Position numbers and translations under genes: made by a program. This document shows positions 1 to 6,402 of a stretch of DNA of 11,686 nt, piece by piece. The notes below the pieces were generated by a model. The model saw only the letters and a list, made by a program, of their open reading frames with translations. It made no database searches and was not told the DNA's origin. Positions within the stretch are counted from its first letter, which is position 1. Each line of letters begins with the position of its first letter. This stretch comes from Bacteroidota bacterium (GTDB taxonomy: Bacteria > Bacteroidota > Ignavibacteria > Tepidaquicellales > Tepidaquicellaceae): the NCBI GenBank assembly GCA_003519545.1, contig DOWN01000107.1, positions 1,205 through 12,890 of the forward strand, given 5' to 3'.

Positions 1-44
1 ACGGTTTAGCAAACCGTTGGTTTCAGCCACTCACCCACCCTTCC
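1..44 (-). tRNA. tRNA-Ser(GCU), 3' part cut by window edge
   Basis: Read on the minus strand, the 5' end GGAAGGG (44-38) is the acceptor strand. A D-arm with GGT/ACC pairing follows, then an anticodon arm with stem ACGGT/ACCGT (17-13 and 5-1) around loop TTGCTAA. Anticodon GCT is at 10-8 and reads serine AGC/AGU codons. The variable arm, T-arm and 3' end lie outside the window. Its promoter is visible just upstream at 57-85. Confidence 0.9.
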
Positions 45-56
45 GGGATAAACAAT

Positions 57-85
57 AATATCACTAAATTGTTATAATTATTCAA
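57..85 (-). promoter_or_regulatory. Promoter of tRNA-Ser
   Basis: On the minus strand TTGAAT (85-80) and GATATT (62-57) are separated by exactly 17 bases, and the -10 ends 12 bases before the tRNA 5' end. The tRNA-His and tRNA-Asn promoters in this window have the same layout (TTGAA plus A or T, 17-bp spacer, -10 located 10-15 bases from the tRNA), which strengthens this call. The -10 itself is a weak match. Confidence 0.5.
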
Positions 86-91
86 TTTAGT
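63..91. repeat. AT-rich inverted repeat between rseP and tRNA-Ser
   Basis: ACTAAATTG (63-71) and CAATTTAGT (83-91) form a perfect 9-bp stem with an 11-base loop. It covers the -35 and spacer of the tRNA-Ser promoter and follows the rseP stop. It has no clean U-run, so it is at best a weak terminator for rseP; it could also be an operator or chance in AT-rich DNA. Confidence 0.35.
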
Positions 92-107
92 AATTAATCA
101 TTTATAT

Positions 108-1475
108 TTAGAGTGATATTATATCGTTATAAATTACAAATAACATAAGAACTAATAATAGTGCGAAACCTACGTTTTGAAGCACTATCTGAACTTTATA
201 AGGAACAGGACGTCTGAAAATTCCTTCATAAGCCAACATAACAAAATGACCTCCGTCAAGAGCAGGGAATGGTAAAATGTTAATTATGGCAAGTGACATT
301 GAAAGCAATGCAACAAAACTTAAGAAAGTGAATATTCCACCTTCTGCTGACTGTGCAGAAACCTGTGCAATTTTTACCGGTCCGCCTATCGCTTTATTGA
401 AAGGAATGTCACCTTTGAATATTTTAAATATTGAAGTAAAGAAAACTTCTATCCCGTAATAATACATATCATAAGCCGCTTTTGGAATAGCGTTTATCAC
501 GTTATAACTTTCCGTTTTCACAGGACCTTCATATTTCGCTGCAATTCCGATTCCGATTGTTGAATCTATGGAAGGTGTGATATTTGAATTCATTTCAATA
601 CCGCCACGTAACCATTTAATATTTGATTCTTTATTTGCGTTTGCTTTTATCGTTTCAATTAATTGCTGCGAGTTTGTAATTTTAACTCCGTTGAATTCTG
701 TTATAACATCATTAACCTGTAAACCGGCTGATTCTGCAGGTTTACCGCTTACAACCATATTGATGACAGGAACAAGTTTATCCGGAAATAATCCAAAATT
801 TTTCTCTGTCAGATCACCAACACTTTCTTTTGGAATATTAATTATTTCGTTTTTACCTTTTCTGTCAATTAGGAATATTAATTTTTCTCCGAGATTATCT
901 ATATAAATTTTTGATGTCACATCTTCCCAATATTGAACAGGACTATTGTTAATAGAAATAATTCTGTCACCGGGTTGAAAACCTGCATTAAATGCCGCAG
1001 TGTTTAGACTTACATAACCGACTGTTGTCGTCTCGGTAAGTGTTTTGCCTTTTGCGAGAGTGATAGCGTAAAAAATCAAAAACGCCAGCACGATATTCAT
1101 AATAACACCTGCAGTAATTACAATCATCCTTTTCCATACTGGTTTTGACCTGTATTCGTAAGGTTTAGGTTCTGATTGAATAAAATTCTTATCCATACTT
1201 TCATCCACCATACCGGCTACTTTTACATATCCTCCGATAGGGAATGCACATATTCTGTAATCAGTATTATCTTCAAGTTTTATCTCATCAGGAAGTTTTC
1301 CGAAAGTAAAACCATTCACTTTATTGTATCCGAATAATCTGTATCCGATACCTAAAGCGAAAACCTCTGCCCGCATTCCTGTCAGTCTTGCCGCAGCGAA
1401 GTGTCCTAATTCGTGAACGAATACAAGTATTCCGATTACAATCAGGAAATAAAATATTGTGTTAAATAACTCCAT
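108..1475 (-). CDS. rseP: RseP-type site-2 intramembrane zinc metalloprotease
   Basis: Membrane-embedded M50 protease, 455 aa, that cuts transmembrane substrates such as anti-sigma factors after a first periplasmic cut. Seen: an N-terminal membrane segment (about 5-22) containing HELGH at 21-25 (zinc ligands H21 and H25, catalytic E22), a second membrane segment (about 117-140), two PDZ domains (about 145-213 and 230-298), GGPV at 364, a membrane segment with NILPFPALDGG (399-409, third zinc ligand D407), and a last membrane segment near 433-448. Length fits the family. Start is ATG with no Shine-Dalgarno site, 13 bases after dxr, so the two are very likely cotranscribed, a common pairing in bacteria. 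An ECF sigma/membrane anti-sigma pair lies upstream; the anti-sigma is a plausible substrate, but that is inference. Confidence 0.95.
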   Translation of the reverse strand: MELFNTIFYFLIVIGILVFVHELGHFAAARLTGMRAEVFALGIGYRLFGYNKVNGFTFGKLPDEIKLEDNTDYRICAFPIGGYVKVAGMVDESMDKNFIQSEPKPYEYRSKPVWKRMIVITAGVIMNIVLAFLIFYAITLAKGKTLTETTTVGYVSLNTAAFNAGFQPGDRIISINNSPVQYWEDVTSKIYIDNLGEKLIFLIDRKGKNEIINIPKESVGDLTEKNFGLFPDKLVPVINMVVSGKPAESAGLQVNDVITEFNGVKITNSQQLIETIKANANKESNIKWLRGGIEMNSNITPSIDSTIGIGIAAKYEGPVKTESYNVINAIPKAAYDMYYYGIEVFFTSIFKIFKGDIPFNKAIGGPVKIAQVSAQSAEGGIFTFLSFVALLSMSLAIINILPFPALDGGHFVMLAYEGIFRRPVPYKVQIVLQNVGFALLLVLMLFVIYNDIISL

Positions 1476-1488
1476 TTAAATAATTTAA

Positions 1489-2640
1489 TTAAAATTTGTC
1501 TAAAATTTGTTTACGTGTAATTTTGTCAATAGTTAAGATGTCAGATACTTCAAAATTAGTCAGATTCTTGTGATTATCAAGACTATTTTTTATGATACCG
1601 GGTATCTCTATAAATTTAACTTTTGAATTTAAAAATAGTTCAACGGCAATTTCATTTGCAGCATTTAAAACTACAGGATAAGTCCCTCCTGAAACTAACG
1701 AATCAAATGCAAGTTTTAAACATTCAAATTTATCAAAATCAGGTTCTTCAAATGTTAAATCTTTTAAATTTTTATAATCCATCCTTTCAAAGTCTGAGTG
1801 TATTCTTTCCGGATATGTAATCGCATATTGAATCGGAATTTTCATATCAGGAACTCCCATTTGTGACTTTACCGATCCGTCAGTAAATTCAACCATTGAA
1901 TGAATGATTGACTGTGGATGAATTAAAACTTCTATGTTTTCGGGATTAATGTCAAACAACCATTTCGCTTCAATTACTTCAAGCCCTTTGTTCATAAGAG
2001 TCGCTGAATCAATCGTTATCTTTTTACCCATTTTCCAGTTCGGATGATTTAAAGCATCATCTACTGTTACATCTTTAAATTTATTTTTTTCTAATTTTCT
2101 GAATGGTCCGCCTGATGCGGTAATGATTAACTTTGAAATTTCTTTTGAATTTTCTCCGACGATACATTGAAGAATTGCAGAATGTTCACTGTCTATTGGT
2201 AATAATTCAGCACCTGATTTTTTTATCAAGTCCATTATAATTTTTCCGCCTGTGACAAGTGTTTCTTTATTCGCTAATGCAATTCTTTTACCTTTTTTTA
2301 TCGCCTCTATAGTCGGTAATAATCCGGCAAATCCGACAAGTGCAGAAACTAATATGTCATAATCATCTCTTGATGCAACTTCAAGCAAACCATCTTCACC
2401 GAAAAGAATTTCTGTATTTGAAAAATTTAATGATTTAAGTTTTTCATAACTTTCTTTATTATTAATAATAACACCTTTAGGTTTATATTTATTAATCTGT
2501 CCGGTTAATATATCGAAGTTAGAGTTAGACGAGAGATAAACAATTTCAGCATTAAATCCATTGTTATTAAGATTATCAATTACGTTAAGAGTGTTGACAC
2601 CAATTGAACCCGTCGAACCGAAAATAGAAATTTTTTTCAA
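1489..2640 (-). CDS. dxr: 1-deoxy-D-xylulose 5-phosphate reductoisomerase
   Basis: Cytoplasmic second enzyme of the MEP pathway: DXP plus NADPH gives 2-C-methyl-D-erythritol 4-phosphate. 383 aa, usual length. Seen: NADPH-binding GSTGSIG (8-14), ANKETLVTGG (123-132), metal-binding DSEHSAI (150-156, D150 and E152), SGGPFR (176-181), HPNWKMGKKITIDSATLMNKGLE (199-221, E221 the third metal ligand), the HPQSIIHSMVEF segment (241-252) and MGVPDM (261-266). The start is TTG at 2640-2638: no in-frame ATG lies between it and the terminator, and the glycine-rich loop starts at residue 8 as expected. It heads an apparent dxr-rseP unit. Dxs, the preceding enzyme, is encoded at 7887-9806 on the other strand. 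Confidence 0.96.
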   Translation of the reverse strand: MKKISIFGSTGSIGVNTLNVIDNLNNNGFNAEIVYLSSNSNFDILTGQINKYKPKGVIINNKESYEKLKSLNFSNTEILFGEDGLLEVASRDDYDILVSALVGFAGLLPTIEAIKKGKRIALANKETLVTGGKIIMDLIKKSGAELLPIDSEHSAILQCIVGENSKEISKLIITASGGPFRKLEKNKFKDVTVDDALNHPNWKMGKKITIDSATLMNKGLEVIEAKWLFDINPENIEVLIHPQSIIHSMVEFTDGSVKSQMGVPDMKIPIQYAITYPERIHSDFERMDYKNLKDLTFEEPDFDKFECLKLAFDSLVSGGTYPVVLNAANEIAVELFLNSKVKFIEIPGIIKNSLDNHKNLTNFEVSDILTIDKITRKQILDKF

Positions 2641-2653
2641 ATTGAAGTGGTAT

Positions 2654-2683
2654 AAAAAAAAATTGCCCGTAATTATACGGGCA
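2654..2683 (-). terminator. Rho-independent terminator after the tlpA-like gene
   Basis: On the minus strand a 7-bp stem TGCCCGT/ACGGGCA (2683-2677 and 2670-2664) closes a 6-base loop, followed by AA and a run of nine T (2662-2654). It lies about 32 bases past the tlpA-like stop and ends the sigma/anti-sigma/tlpA unit. Confidence 0.8.
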
Positions 2684-2698
2684 TTAATTTTTTACAAA
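2672..2698 (-). promoter_or_regulatory. Candidate dxr promoter inside the terminator hairpin
   Basis: On the minus strand TTTG (2698-2695) is followed after 17 bases by a consensus TATAAT (2677-2672), about 32 bases before the dxr TTG start. The TATAAT is formed by the terminator loop plus one closing base of the stem, so the terminator of one unit and the promoter of the next share DNA. The only alternative source for dxr mRNA is readthrough. Confidence 0.45.
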
Positions 2699-2715
2699 GT
2701 TTTAAATAAAAAATT

Positions 2716-3342
2716 TTAAGATAAATATTTATTAATAATTTTCAGAAAATCTGCTTTGCTTCTGCTACCGACAATCGTTTCAACAATTTTTCCGTTTTTA
2801 TCAACAATAAATGTTGTAGGAACTGCTTGCATATCATTACCGCTTGCTTTTGCAAATGCATTTACAAGTTCTTCGTTTCCGTCAATTATTGTGTAAGATA
2901 CCGGCATTTTTTTAAGGAAAGCACCTAAATCATCACCCGGTTGTTGAAAAACATTCAAACCAAGCATTTTAAAATCTTTATCTTTTAATTCATTTGATAT
3001 TTCTGATAAGTCAGGCATCTCTTTAATACAAGGTCCGCACCATGTTGCCCAGAAATTTACAAGTAAAACTTTTCCTTTTAATTCACTTGATGATGATTCT
3101 TTACCATTTTCAGTCCAGGTAAATTCAGGAACTTCTTTATTTCCCGCGGCTTGAGTAACTTTACCAATTTTTGCGAACGCATCATTTGAAGTTGTTGTCG
3201 TAGTGTTAGTAGTATTTGTGTTTGTCTTAGTTTCAGTGGTCGTAGTTGTTGTTTGGTTATTATTTTCGTTAGATGTAGTTTTATTATTTGAACTGCAACC
3301 TGCTAAAACAATTACCAATAAAATGATTAAGTATTTTGTCAT
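2716..3342 (-). CDS. TlpA-like thioredoxin-fold lipoprotein
   Basis: Predicted envelope-anchored thiol-disulfide protein, 208 aa. Seen: a lipoprotein signal (residues 1-16, LAGC lipobox, lipidated C16), a low-complexity Thr/Asn linker (about 17-53, with a run of six threonines), then a TlpA/AhpC-type thioredoxin domain with FWATWCGPC (97-105; redox pair C102 and C105) and the cis-proline region VPTTF (174-178). Known family members reduce disulfides or support cytochrome c maturation; which job applies here cannot be read from sequence. ATG start, 8 bases after the anti-sigma stop, no Shine-Dalgarno site; last gene of the unit, followed by a terminator. The pairing with a cysteine-containing anti-sigma factor suggests a redox or envelope stress response, by inference. 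Confidence 0.85.
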   Translation of the reverse strand: MTKYLIILLVIVLAGCSSNNKTTSNENNNQTTTTTTETKTNTNTTNTTTTTSNDAFAKIGKVTQAAGNKEVPEFTWTENGKESSSSELKGKVLLVNFWATWCGPCIKEMPDLSEISNELKDKDFKMLGLNVFQQPGDDLGAFLKKMPVSYTIIDGNEELVNAFAKASGNDMQAVPTTFIVDKNGKIVETIVGSRSKADFLKIINKYLS

Positions 3343-3350
3343 TTTTGTTA

Positions 3351-4214
3351 TTATTTAAAATTTGTTAAAGTTGTATGGATTTCGTCATTATTTAATTTAG
3401 AAACTGAAGTGCAAACGACATCATCCTTTTGCCATATCATTACATTATCAGGATGTTTCTTTATACAAGGGAACCAGTTTTTCCCTTCGAGTATCTCTTC
3501 TTTTAAAGGTCCTGCAAGCATTATACCCGGGTTCTCTTTATCAACAACATCTTTTTTGTTAAGTTGTAAAGTATATATTAACTGATTATTTTTCTGATGA
3601 ACAAAATGCACGGCTTTTAATCCGTTCATTTCGTTATATACTCCTCCGAGCAAAGTAGCATCTTTTACATCAGGAACAAAAACTTCATAGTCACATTTTT
3701 CTTTAAAGAATTTTTCAAGTTCGGTAGCATTGTTTGTTTTGAATTGTATCTGAATATCACCGGCATTTATTTTATCAAATATCTGAATAGACTGTTCAAC
3801 CATATCCTTATCAGGAGGTACATTGATTTCTGTTTTATTAAAATTAATTGCAACAAACAAAATTAATAACACTGCGAATGCAGATGCAAAATAATAAAAA
3901 TATTTTCTTTGGTTTAACTGAGGTTTGGAAACTTTAATATCTTTTAATGCGGTAGATTGTTTAGCTTTAGCAAGTTTAGACTCAAACTCTTTATTAATTG
4001 CTGTTTGAATATTTTGGTAAACGTATTGAGGAGTTTCCTGTTTCTTAATGCGGCTTTTCAAAAGATTCTTAACTGATAATTCCATCTGATATCTGTTGTA
4101 AATATCAATATCAGAGTTGAGAATTTTTTCAAATTCATTTAACTCGTCTTTTGAAAGATTACCGTCAATGTAAGCTGTAATTTTTTCTTCTATATAATTT
4201 GAATTATTATTCAT
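3351..4214 (-). CDS. Single-pass membrane anti-sigma factor
   Basis: Probable regulator that holds the neighbouring ECF sigma factor at the membrane, 287 aa. Seen: a cytoplasmic N-terminal helical region typical of anti-sigma factors (IEEKITAYIDGNLSKDELNEFE, residues 8-29), then one membrane segment at about 106-124, then a periplasmic domain of about 160 residues. The HxxxCxxC zinc motif of ZAS anti-sigma factors is absent. The periplasmic part (LLGGVYNEMNGLKAVHFVH near 188-206 and NVMIWQKDD near 257-265) resembles, from memory, the C-terminal domain of other transmembrane anti-sigma regulators. All three cysteines (C174, C250, C268) are on the periplasmic side. ATG start 12 bases after the sigma gene, which is the strongest evidence for its role. 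Confidence 0.8.
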   Translation of the reverse strand: MNNNSNYIEEKITAYIDGNLSKDELNEFEKILNSDIDIYNRYQMELSVKNLLKSRIKKQETPQYVYQNIQTAINKEFESKLAKAKQSTALKDIKVSKPQLNQRKYFYYFASAFAVLLILFVAINFNKTEINVPPDKDMVEQSIQIFDKINAGDIQIQFKTNNATELEKFFKEKCDYEVFVPDVKDATLLGGVYNEMNGLKAVHFVHQKNNQLIYTLQLNKKDVVDKENPGIMLAGPLKEEILEGKNWFPCIKKHPDNVMIWQKDDVVCTSVSKLNNDEIHTTLTNFK

Positions 4215-4226
4215 TAAAAATTTTGC

Positions 4227-4928
4227 TTATGATTCATTTGCTTTTGAAACATCAAAACCTCTGGACTTTGCATATTCAAGAAGTTTTTGTTGAAGTAATT
4301 TTCTTCCTCTGTGTAGCCTGCTGCGAACGGTACCTATCGGGCATTGAACAAAGTCAGCAATTTCTTCATAACTTAACCCTTCCAAATCACAAAGAATCAC
4401 AACTGTTTTAAAATCATCCTGAAGAGAGTTTAATGCAATTATAACTTCATCTTCAAGAACATTTGAAAATAATTTTTGTTGAAGATCAGTTGAATCAATT
4501 CTCTCCGATCTTATGTTGTCGTAGAAATTTTCTATTTCTTCGTAATCAACCTTACCGGGTTCTTTTTGATTCTTCCTGTATTTGTTAATGAACAAATTCT
4601 TCATTATCCTAAACAACCATGCTTTACAGTTAGTTCCTTTTTCGAACTTATGAAAAAATCTGTAAGCCCTAAGAAAAGTTTCCTGAACAAGATCATCTGC
4701 ATCCAGTTGATTCCCGCAAAGTTTTAGAGCGTAATTATGCAATAGATTAATGTGAGGCATTGCCTCAGATTCAAAATCTTTTTTTAAATTACGAATTTCT
4801 TCTTCAGTCAGATTCCCCTGTTCCTGTCCGGCAAATTCATCATCAAATGATTCTTCATTTTCTGATAAGTTATCGGTAATAAGAACATTATTCTCTTCCT
4901 TTAATTGATCTTTAGTTCCGGGATTCAA
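4227..4928 (-). CDS. ECF (RpoE-like) RNA polymerase sigma factor
   Basis: Alternative sigma-70 family factor, 233 aa. Region 2 is at about 57-122 (LDADDLVQETFLRAYRFF for core binding and the -10, KAWLFRIMKNLFINKYRK downstream) and region 4 at about 163-215 (GLSYEEIADFVQCPIGTVRSRLHRGRKLL, the helix-turn-helix reading the -35). Regions 1.1 and 3 are absent, as in ECF factors. An acidic, probably disordered N-terminal extension of about 50 residues is unusual. The start is TTG at 4928-4926: a stop codon lies five codons upstream, the next ATG is residue 57 inside region 2, and AAGGA sits 9 bases upstream. The anti-sigma gene follows after 12 bases. tRNA-His ends 26 bases upstream with no terminator or obvious separate promoter between. 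Confidence 0.93.
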   Translation of the reverse strand: MNPGTKDQLKEENNVLITDNLSENEESFDDEFAGQEQGNLTEEEIRNLKKDFESEAMPHINLLHNYALKLCGNQLDADDLVQETFLRAYRFFHKFEKGTNCKAWLFRIMKNLFINKYRKNQKEPGKVDYEEIENFYDNIRSERIDSTDLQQKLFSNVLEDEVIIALNSLQDDFKTVVILCDLEGLSYEEIADFVQCPIGTVRSRLHRGRKLLQQKLLEYAKSRGFDVSKANES

Positions 4929-4954
4929 GAATGGATTTCCTTAGTTATATTTTG

Positions 4955-5028
4955 GGCGAACGACGGGGCTCGAACCCGCGACCACCAGAGCCACAATCTG
5001 GCGCTCTACCAACTGAGCTACGTTCGCC
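4955..5028 (-). tRNA. tRNA-His(GUG)
   Basis: Complete cloverleaf on the minus strand. Acceptor GCGAACG/CGTTCGC (5027-5021 and 4962-4956) has an extra genome-encoded G-1 (5028) facing discriminator C73 (4955), the hallmark of tRNA-His and the identity element for histidyl-tRNA synthetase. Anticodon stem CCAGA/TCTGG holds loop TTGTGGC with anticodon GTG (4994-4992). The T-arm carries GTTCGAG. CCA is not encoded. It lies 26 bases before the ECF sigma gene on the same strand. Confidence 0.97.
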
Positions 5029-5038
5029 ATATTTTCTA

Positions 5039-5067
5039 AATTTATGTAATAACAATTTTTATTTCAA
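5039..5067 (-). promoter_or_regulatory. Promoter of tRNA-His and probably the sigma unit
   Basis: On the minus strand TTGAAA (5067-5062) and TAAATT (5044-5039) are spaced by 17 bases. The extended -10 reads TAAATTTA, seven of eight to TAnnTTTG. It ends about 10 bases before G-1 of the tRNA. No other promoter is apparent before the sigma gene, so it may drive the whole tRNA-His/sigma/anti-sigma/tlpA unit. Confidence 0.6.
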
Positions 5068-5342
5068 TGTATATATAAAGGCTAATTACCGGAAATTACT
5101 CATATCCGTCCTGAATAATTTCGTTTTTTAAATCTCTTAAGGATTTAAAAATCTCCATTTTTGGGATTAAAAGTAATATTTATTTTTTTCCAATCATTCT
5201 AAAATTCCGGCTATGATTAGAGTAATTTGTATAATTCGTGAAAATTCGTGGTGAAGTATTTTAAAAGTGTTTCGAACGATTGTGCATATTGCCAACGCAT
5301 TTAAACTTTTTTAAGTTAAATTTAGTTTTTAATTTTACATAT
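5068..5342. other. Intergenic region between divergent tRNA-His and crtZ
   Basis: Non-coding, very AT-rich. It holds an imperfectly centred inverted repeat at 5125-5151 (10-bp stem TTTTTAAATC/GATTTAAAAA, 7-base loop, no U-run in the right place for a terminator) and a 10-bp tandem repeat at 5221-5250. TAAATTTA at 5317-5324, like the tRNA-His -10, is a possible crtZ -10 about 19 bases before its ATG, but no good -35 sits at the right distance. No RNA gene or riboswitch is recognised. Confidence 0.5.
5221..5250. repeat. 10-bp tandem repeat of an AATTCGTG motif
   Basis: ATAATTCGTG (5231-5240) and AAAATTCGTG (5241-5250) are adjacent units, preceded by a degenerate unit containing TAATTTGT (5223-5230). 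The period matches one helical turn, so the units would face the same side of DNA. It could be part of a dispersed intergenic repeat or a binding site; only one locus is visible here. Confidence 0.45.
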
Positions 5343-5780
5343 ATGATAGAATTTTTAACTCTTTTAGTTTCTTTTCTGGTAATGGAATTTGTCGCCTGGT
5401 TCACGCATAAATATGTAATGCACGGTTTTTTATGGTCAGTTCATAAATCTCATCATAGCAGAAGAGATGGATTTTTTGAATTAAATGATATATTCGCGAT
5501 TTTTTTCGCAAGCATAGGATTAATTTTTATTTTCATTTTATCTAATGTAAATAATTTGTTTCTGTGGTCAGGCATAGGAATCTCCTTGTATGGAGTGGGT
5601 TATTTTTTAATGCATGATATTTTAGTTCATCAGCGGTTTAAATTATTTAGAAACGTGAAAAATAAATATTTGAAATCACTTATCAGAACTCATAAAATTC
5701 ATCATAAAACTACATCTAAAGAAGGTGCTGACGCATTCGGTTTTCTTTGGGTGCCACGAAGATTCAGGAATTCTAATTGA
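5343..5780 (+). CDS. crtZ: Beta-carotene hydroxylase (CrtZ-like)
   Basis: Membrane di-iron hydroxylase of the fatty acid hydroxylase superfamily, 145 aa. CrtZ adds 3-hydroxyls to the beta-ionone rings of carotenoids (for example beta-carotene to zeaxanthin). Seen: the four histidine clusters in order, HKYVMH (22-27), HKSHH (34-38), HDILVH (91-96) and HKIHH (117-121), with membrane segments near 3-19, 50-67 and 73-90. FFELND near 44-49 is typical of the family. Length is close to bacterial CrtZ. The ATG at 5343 is chosen over an in-frame upstream ATG at 5280 because the family begins just before the first membrane helix and the extra 21 residues have no family counterpart. No other carotenoid gene is adjacent; it stands alone, with dxs and dxr in the same window supplying the isoprenoid precursor route. 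Confidence 0.88.
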   Translation: MIEFLTLLVSFLVMEFVAWFTHKYVMHGFLWSVHKSHHSRRDGFFELNDIFAIFFASIGLIFIFILSNVNNLFLWSGIGISLYGVGYFLMHDILVHQRFKLFRNVKNKYLKSLIRTHKIHHKTTSKEGADAFGFLWVPRRFRNSN

Positions 5781-5790
5781 AATATTGGAA

Positions 5791-5821
5791 TTGAATAAAA
5801 CATAAAATTTTGTTAAATTTG
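5791..5821 (+). promoter_or_regulatory. Promoter of the tRNA-Asn locus
   Basis: TTGAAT (5791-5796), 17-base spacer, then TAAATTTG (5814-5821), an exact TAnnTTTG match and also a usable -10 TAAATT. It ends 13 bases before the first, broken tRNA-Asn copy. No promoter is visible right before the intact tRNA-Asn at 5911, so transcription of the intact gene probably starts here and passes through the broken copy. Confidence 0.6.
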
Positions 5822-5834
5822 TAATTATTGATTT

Positions 5835-5884
5835 TCGGCGTTAGCTCAATGGTGGATCCCGATTCATCGGGATGTTAACCGAAG
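5835..5884 (+). pseudogene. Broken tRNA-Asn copy A (5' part plus palindrome)
   Basis: 5835-5855 matches bases 1-21 of the intact tRNA-Asn exactly. The 18-bp palindrome follows at 5856-5873 in place of the 5' strand of the anticodon stem, then GTTAACCGAAG (5874-5884) matches bases 33-43, starting exactly at the anticodon GTT. The T-arm and acceptor 3' strand are missing; the next 26 bases are unrelated (AGAAGCG followed by an A-rich run). It cannot fold as a tRNA, yet it keeps the normal position relative to the tRNA promoter, which suggests it is the 5' remnant of the original gene. Confidence 0.85.
5856..5873. repeat. 18-bp palindrome, copy 1
   Basis: ATCCCGATTCATCGGGAT: perfect 7-bp arms ATCCCGA/TCGGGAT around loop TTCA. 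It sits directly 5' of the anticodon triplet GTT in broken tRNA copy A. Identical to copies at 6287-6304 and 6360-6377; no further copy was noticed in the window. Confidence 0.9.
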
Positions 5885-5910
5885 AGAAGCGATGAGTAAA
5901 AAAAAGTTTT

Positions 5911-6015
<105 letters not shown>

Positions 6016-6023
6016 TATACACA

Positions 6024-6275
6024 ATGAAACATTATTTATACATACTAATTTCAGAAAGTTCTGGAAAATATTACATTGGAATAAGTAAAAATCCGGAAAA
6101 TAGATTAATAAATCATAACACCACTGAAAAAGGATTTACAAGCAGATATAGGCCATGGAAAATAGTTCTAACTAAAGAATTTCCCAATAAATATTTAGCG
6201 GGAAAAGAAGAACGTAGATTGAAGAAATTAAAAAATAAGAAAAAAATAGAAGAATATATTAGAGATAATTCTTGA
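6024..6275 (+). CDS. Small single-domain GIY-YIG nuclease
   Basis: 83-aa protein consisting only of a GIY-YIG (URI-like, COG2827/YhbQ-type) nuclease domain. Seen: LYI (5-7) in place of GIY, YIG at 17-19, catalytic-type R27, H31-N32, and the Glu of the final helix, E62 or E63, in GKEERRLKKLK. The lysine-rich C-terminus resembles the usual IKKxK ending. All key residues look intact, so activity is plausible. The domain cuts DNA in homing endonucleases and UvrC; the substrate of these small stand-alone proteins is mostly unknown. ATG start, no Shine-Dalgarno site, 7 bases after a terminator. The stop codon TGA (6273-6275) directly abuts a tRNA-Asn fragment starting at 6276, so the ORF fills the space between terminator and tRNA remnant exactly. 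Confidence 0.88.
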   Translation: MKHYLYILISESSGKYYIGISKNPENRLINHNTTEKGFTSRYRPWKIVLTKEFPNKYLAGKEERRLKKLKNKKKIEEYIRDNS

Positions 6276-6330
6276 ATTCGGCTGTTATCCCGATTCATCG
6301 GGATGTAGGTTCAAATCCTACACGCCGAGC
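6276..6330 (+). pseudogene. Broken tRNA-Asn copy B (palindrome plus 3' part)
   Basis: 6276-6287 ATTCGGCTGTTA matches bases 25-36 of intact tRNA-Asn, ending just after anticodon GTT. The palindrome (6287-6304, sharing its first A) replaces the 3' anticodon strand and variable region. 6305-6329 matches bases 48-72, T-arm through discriminator. It lacks the D-arm and acceptor 5' strand, so it cannot be a working tRNA. No terminator follows; the next 20 bases are AT-rich filler. Confidence 0.85.
6287..6304. repeat. 18-bp palindrome, copy 2
   Basis: Identical to copy 1, but here it lies directly 3' of the anticodon triplet GTT, within broken tRNA copy B. Confidence 0.9.
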
Positions 6331-6351
6331 AAGTAGTGAAAATTAATTTTA

Positions 6352-6402
6352 CGGCTGTTATCCCGATTCATCGGGATGTAGGTTCAAATCCTACACGCCG
6401 AG
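6352..6402 (+). pseudogene. Broken tRNA-Asn copy C (palindrome plus 3' part)
   Basis: CGGCTGTTA (6352-6360) corresponds to tRNA bases 28-36, then the palindrome, then bases 48-72. Together with copy B it forms a perfect 53-bp direct repeat (6279-6331 and 6352-6404), offset 73 bases. Unlike copy B it keeps the native downstream sequence and terminator of the intact gene, so it is the best candidate for the 3' remnant of the original tRNA-Asn. Confidence 0.85.
6360..6377. repeat. 18-bp palindrome, copy 3
   Basis: Third identical copy, placed as in copy B, directly 3' of the anticodon GTT. Confidence 0.9.

Noticed and set aside
4931..5131. 66-aa plus-strand ORF
   Set aside because: It is the antisense reading of tRNA-His, a common false gene.
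5125..5151. Inverted repeat as a terminator
   Set aside because: Stem is purely AT except one pair, and no U-run follows on either strand; no gene ends there.
5280..5342. 21-residue N-terminal extension of CrtZ from ATG 5280
   Set aside because: No family counterpart; the internal ATG at 5343 sits just before the first membrane helix and behind a possible -10.
6113..6298. Minus-strand 61-aa ORF opposite the GIY-YIG gene
   Set aside because: Antisense shadow of a gene with clear family motifs; phenylalanine-rich, from poly-lysine codons of the real gene.
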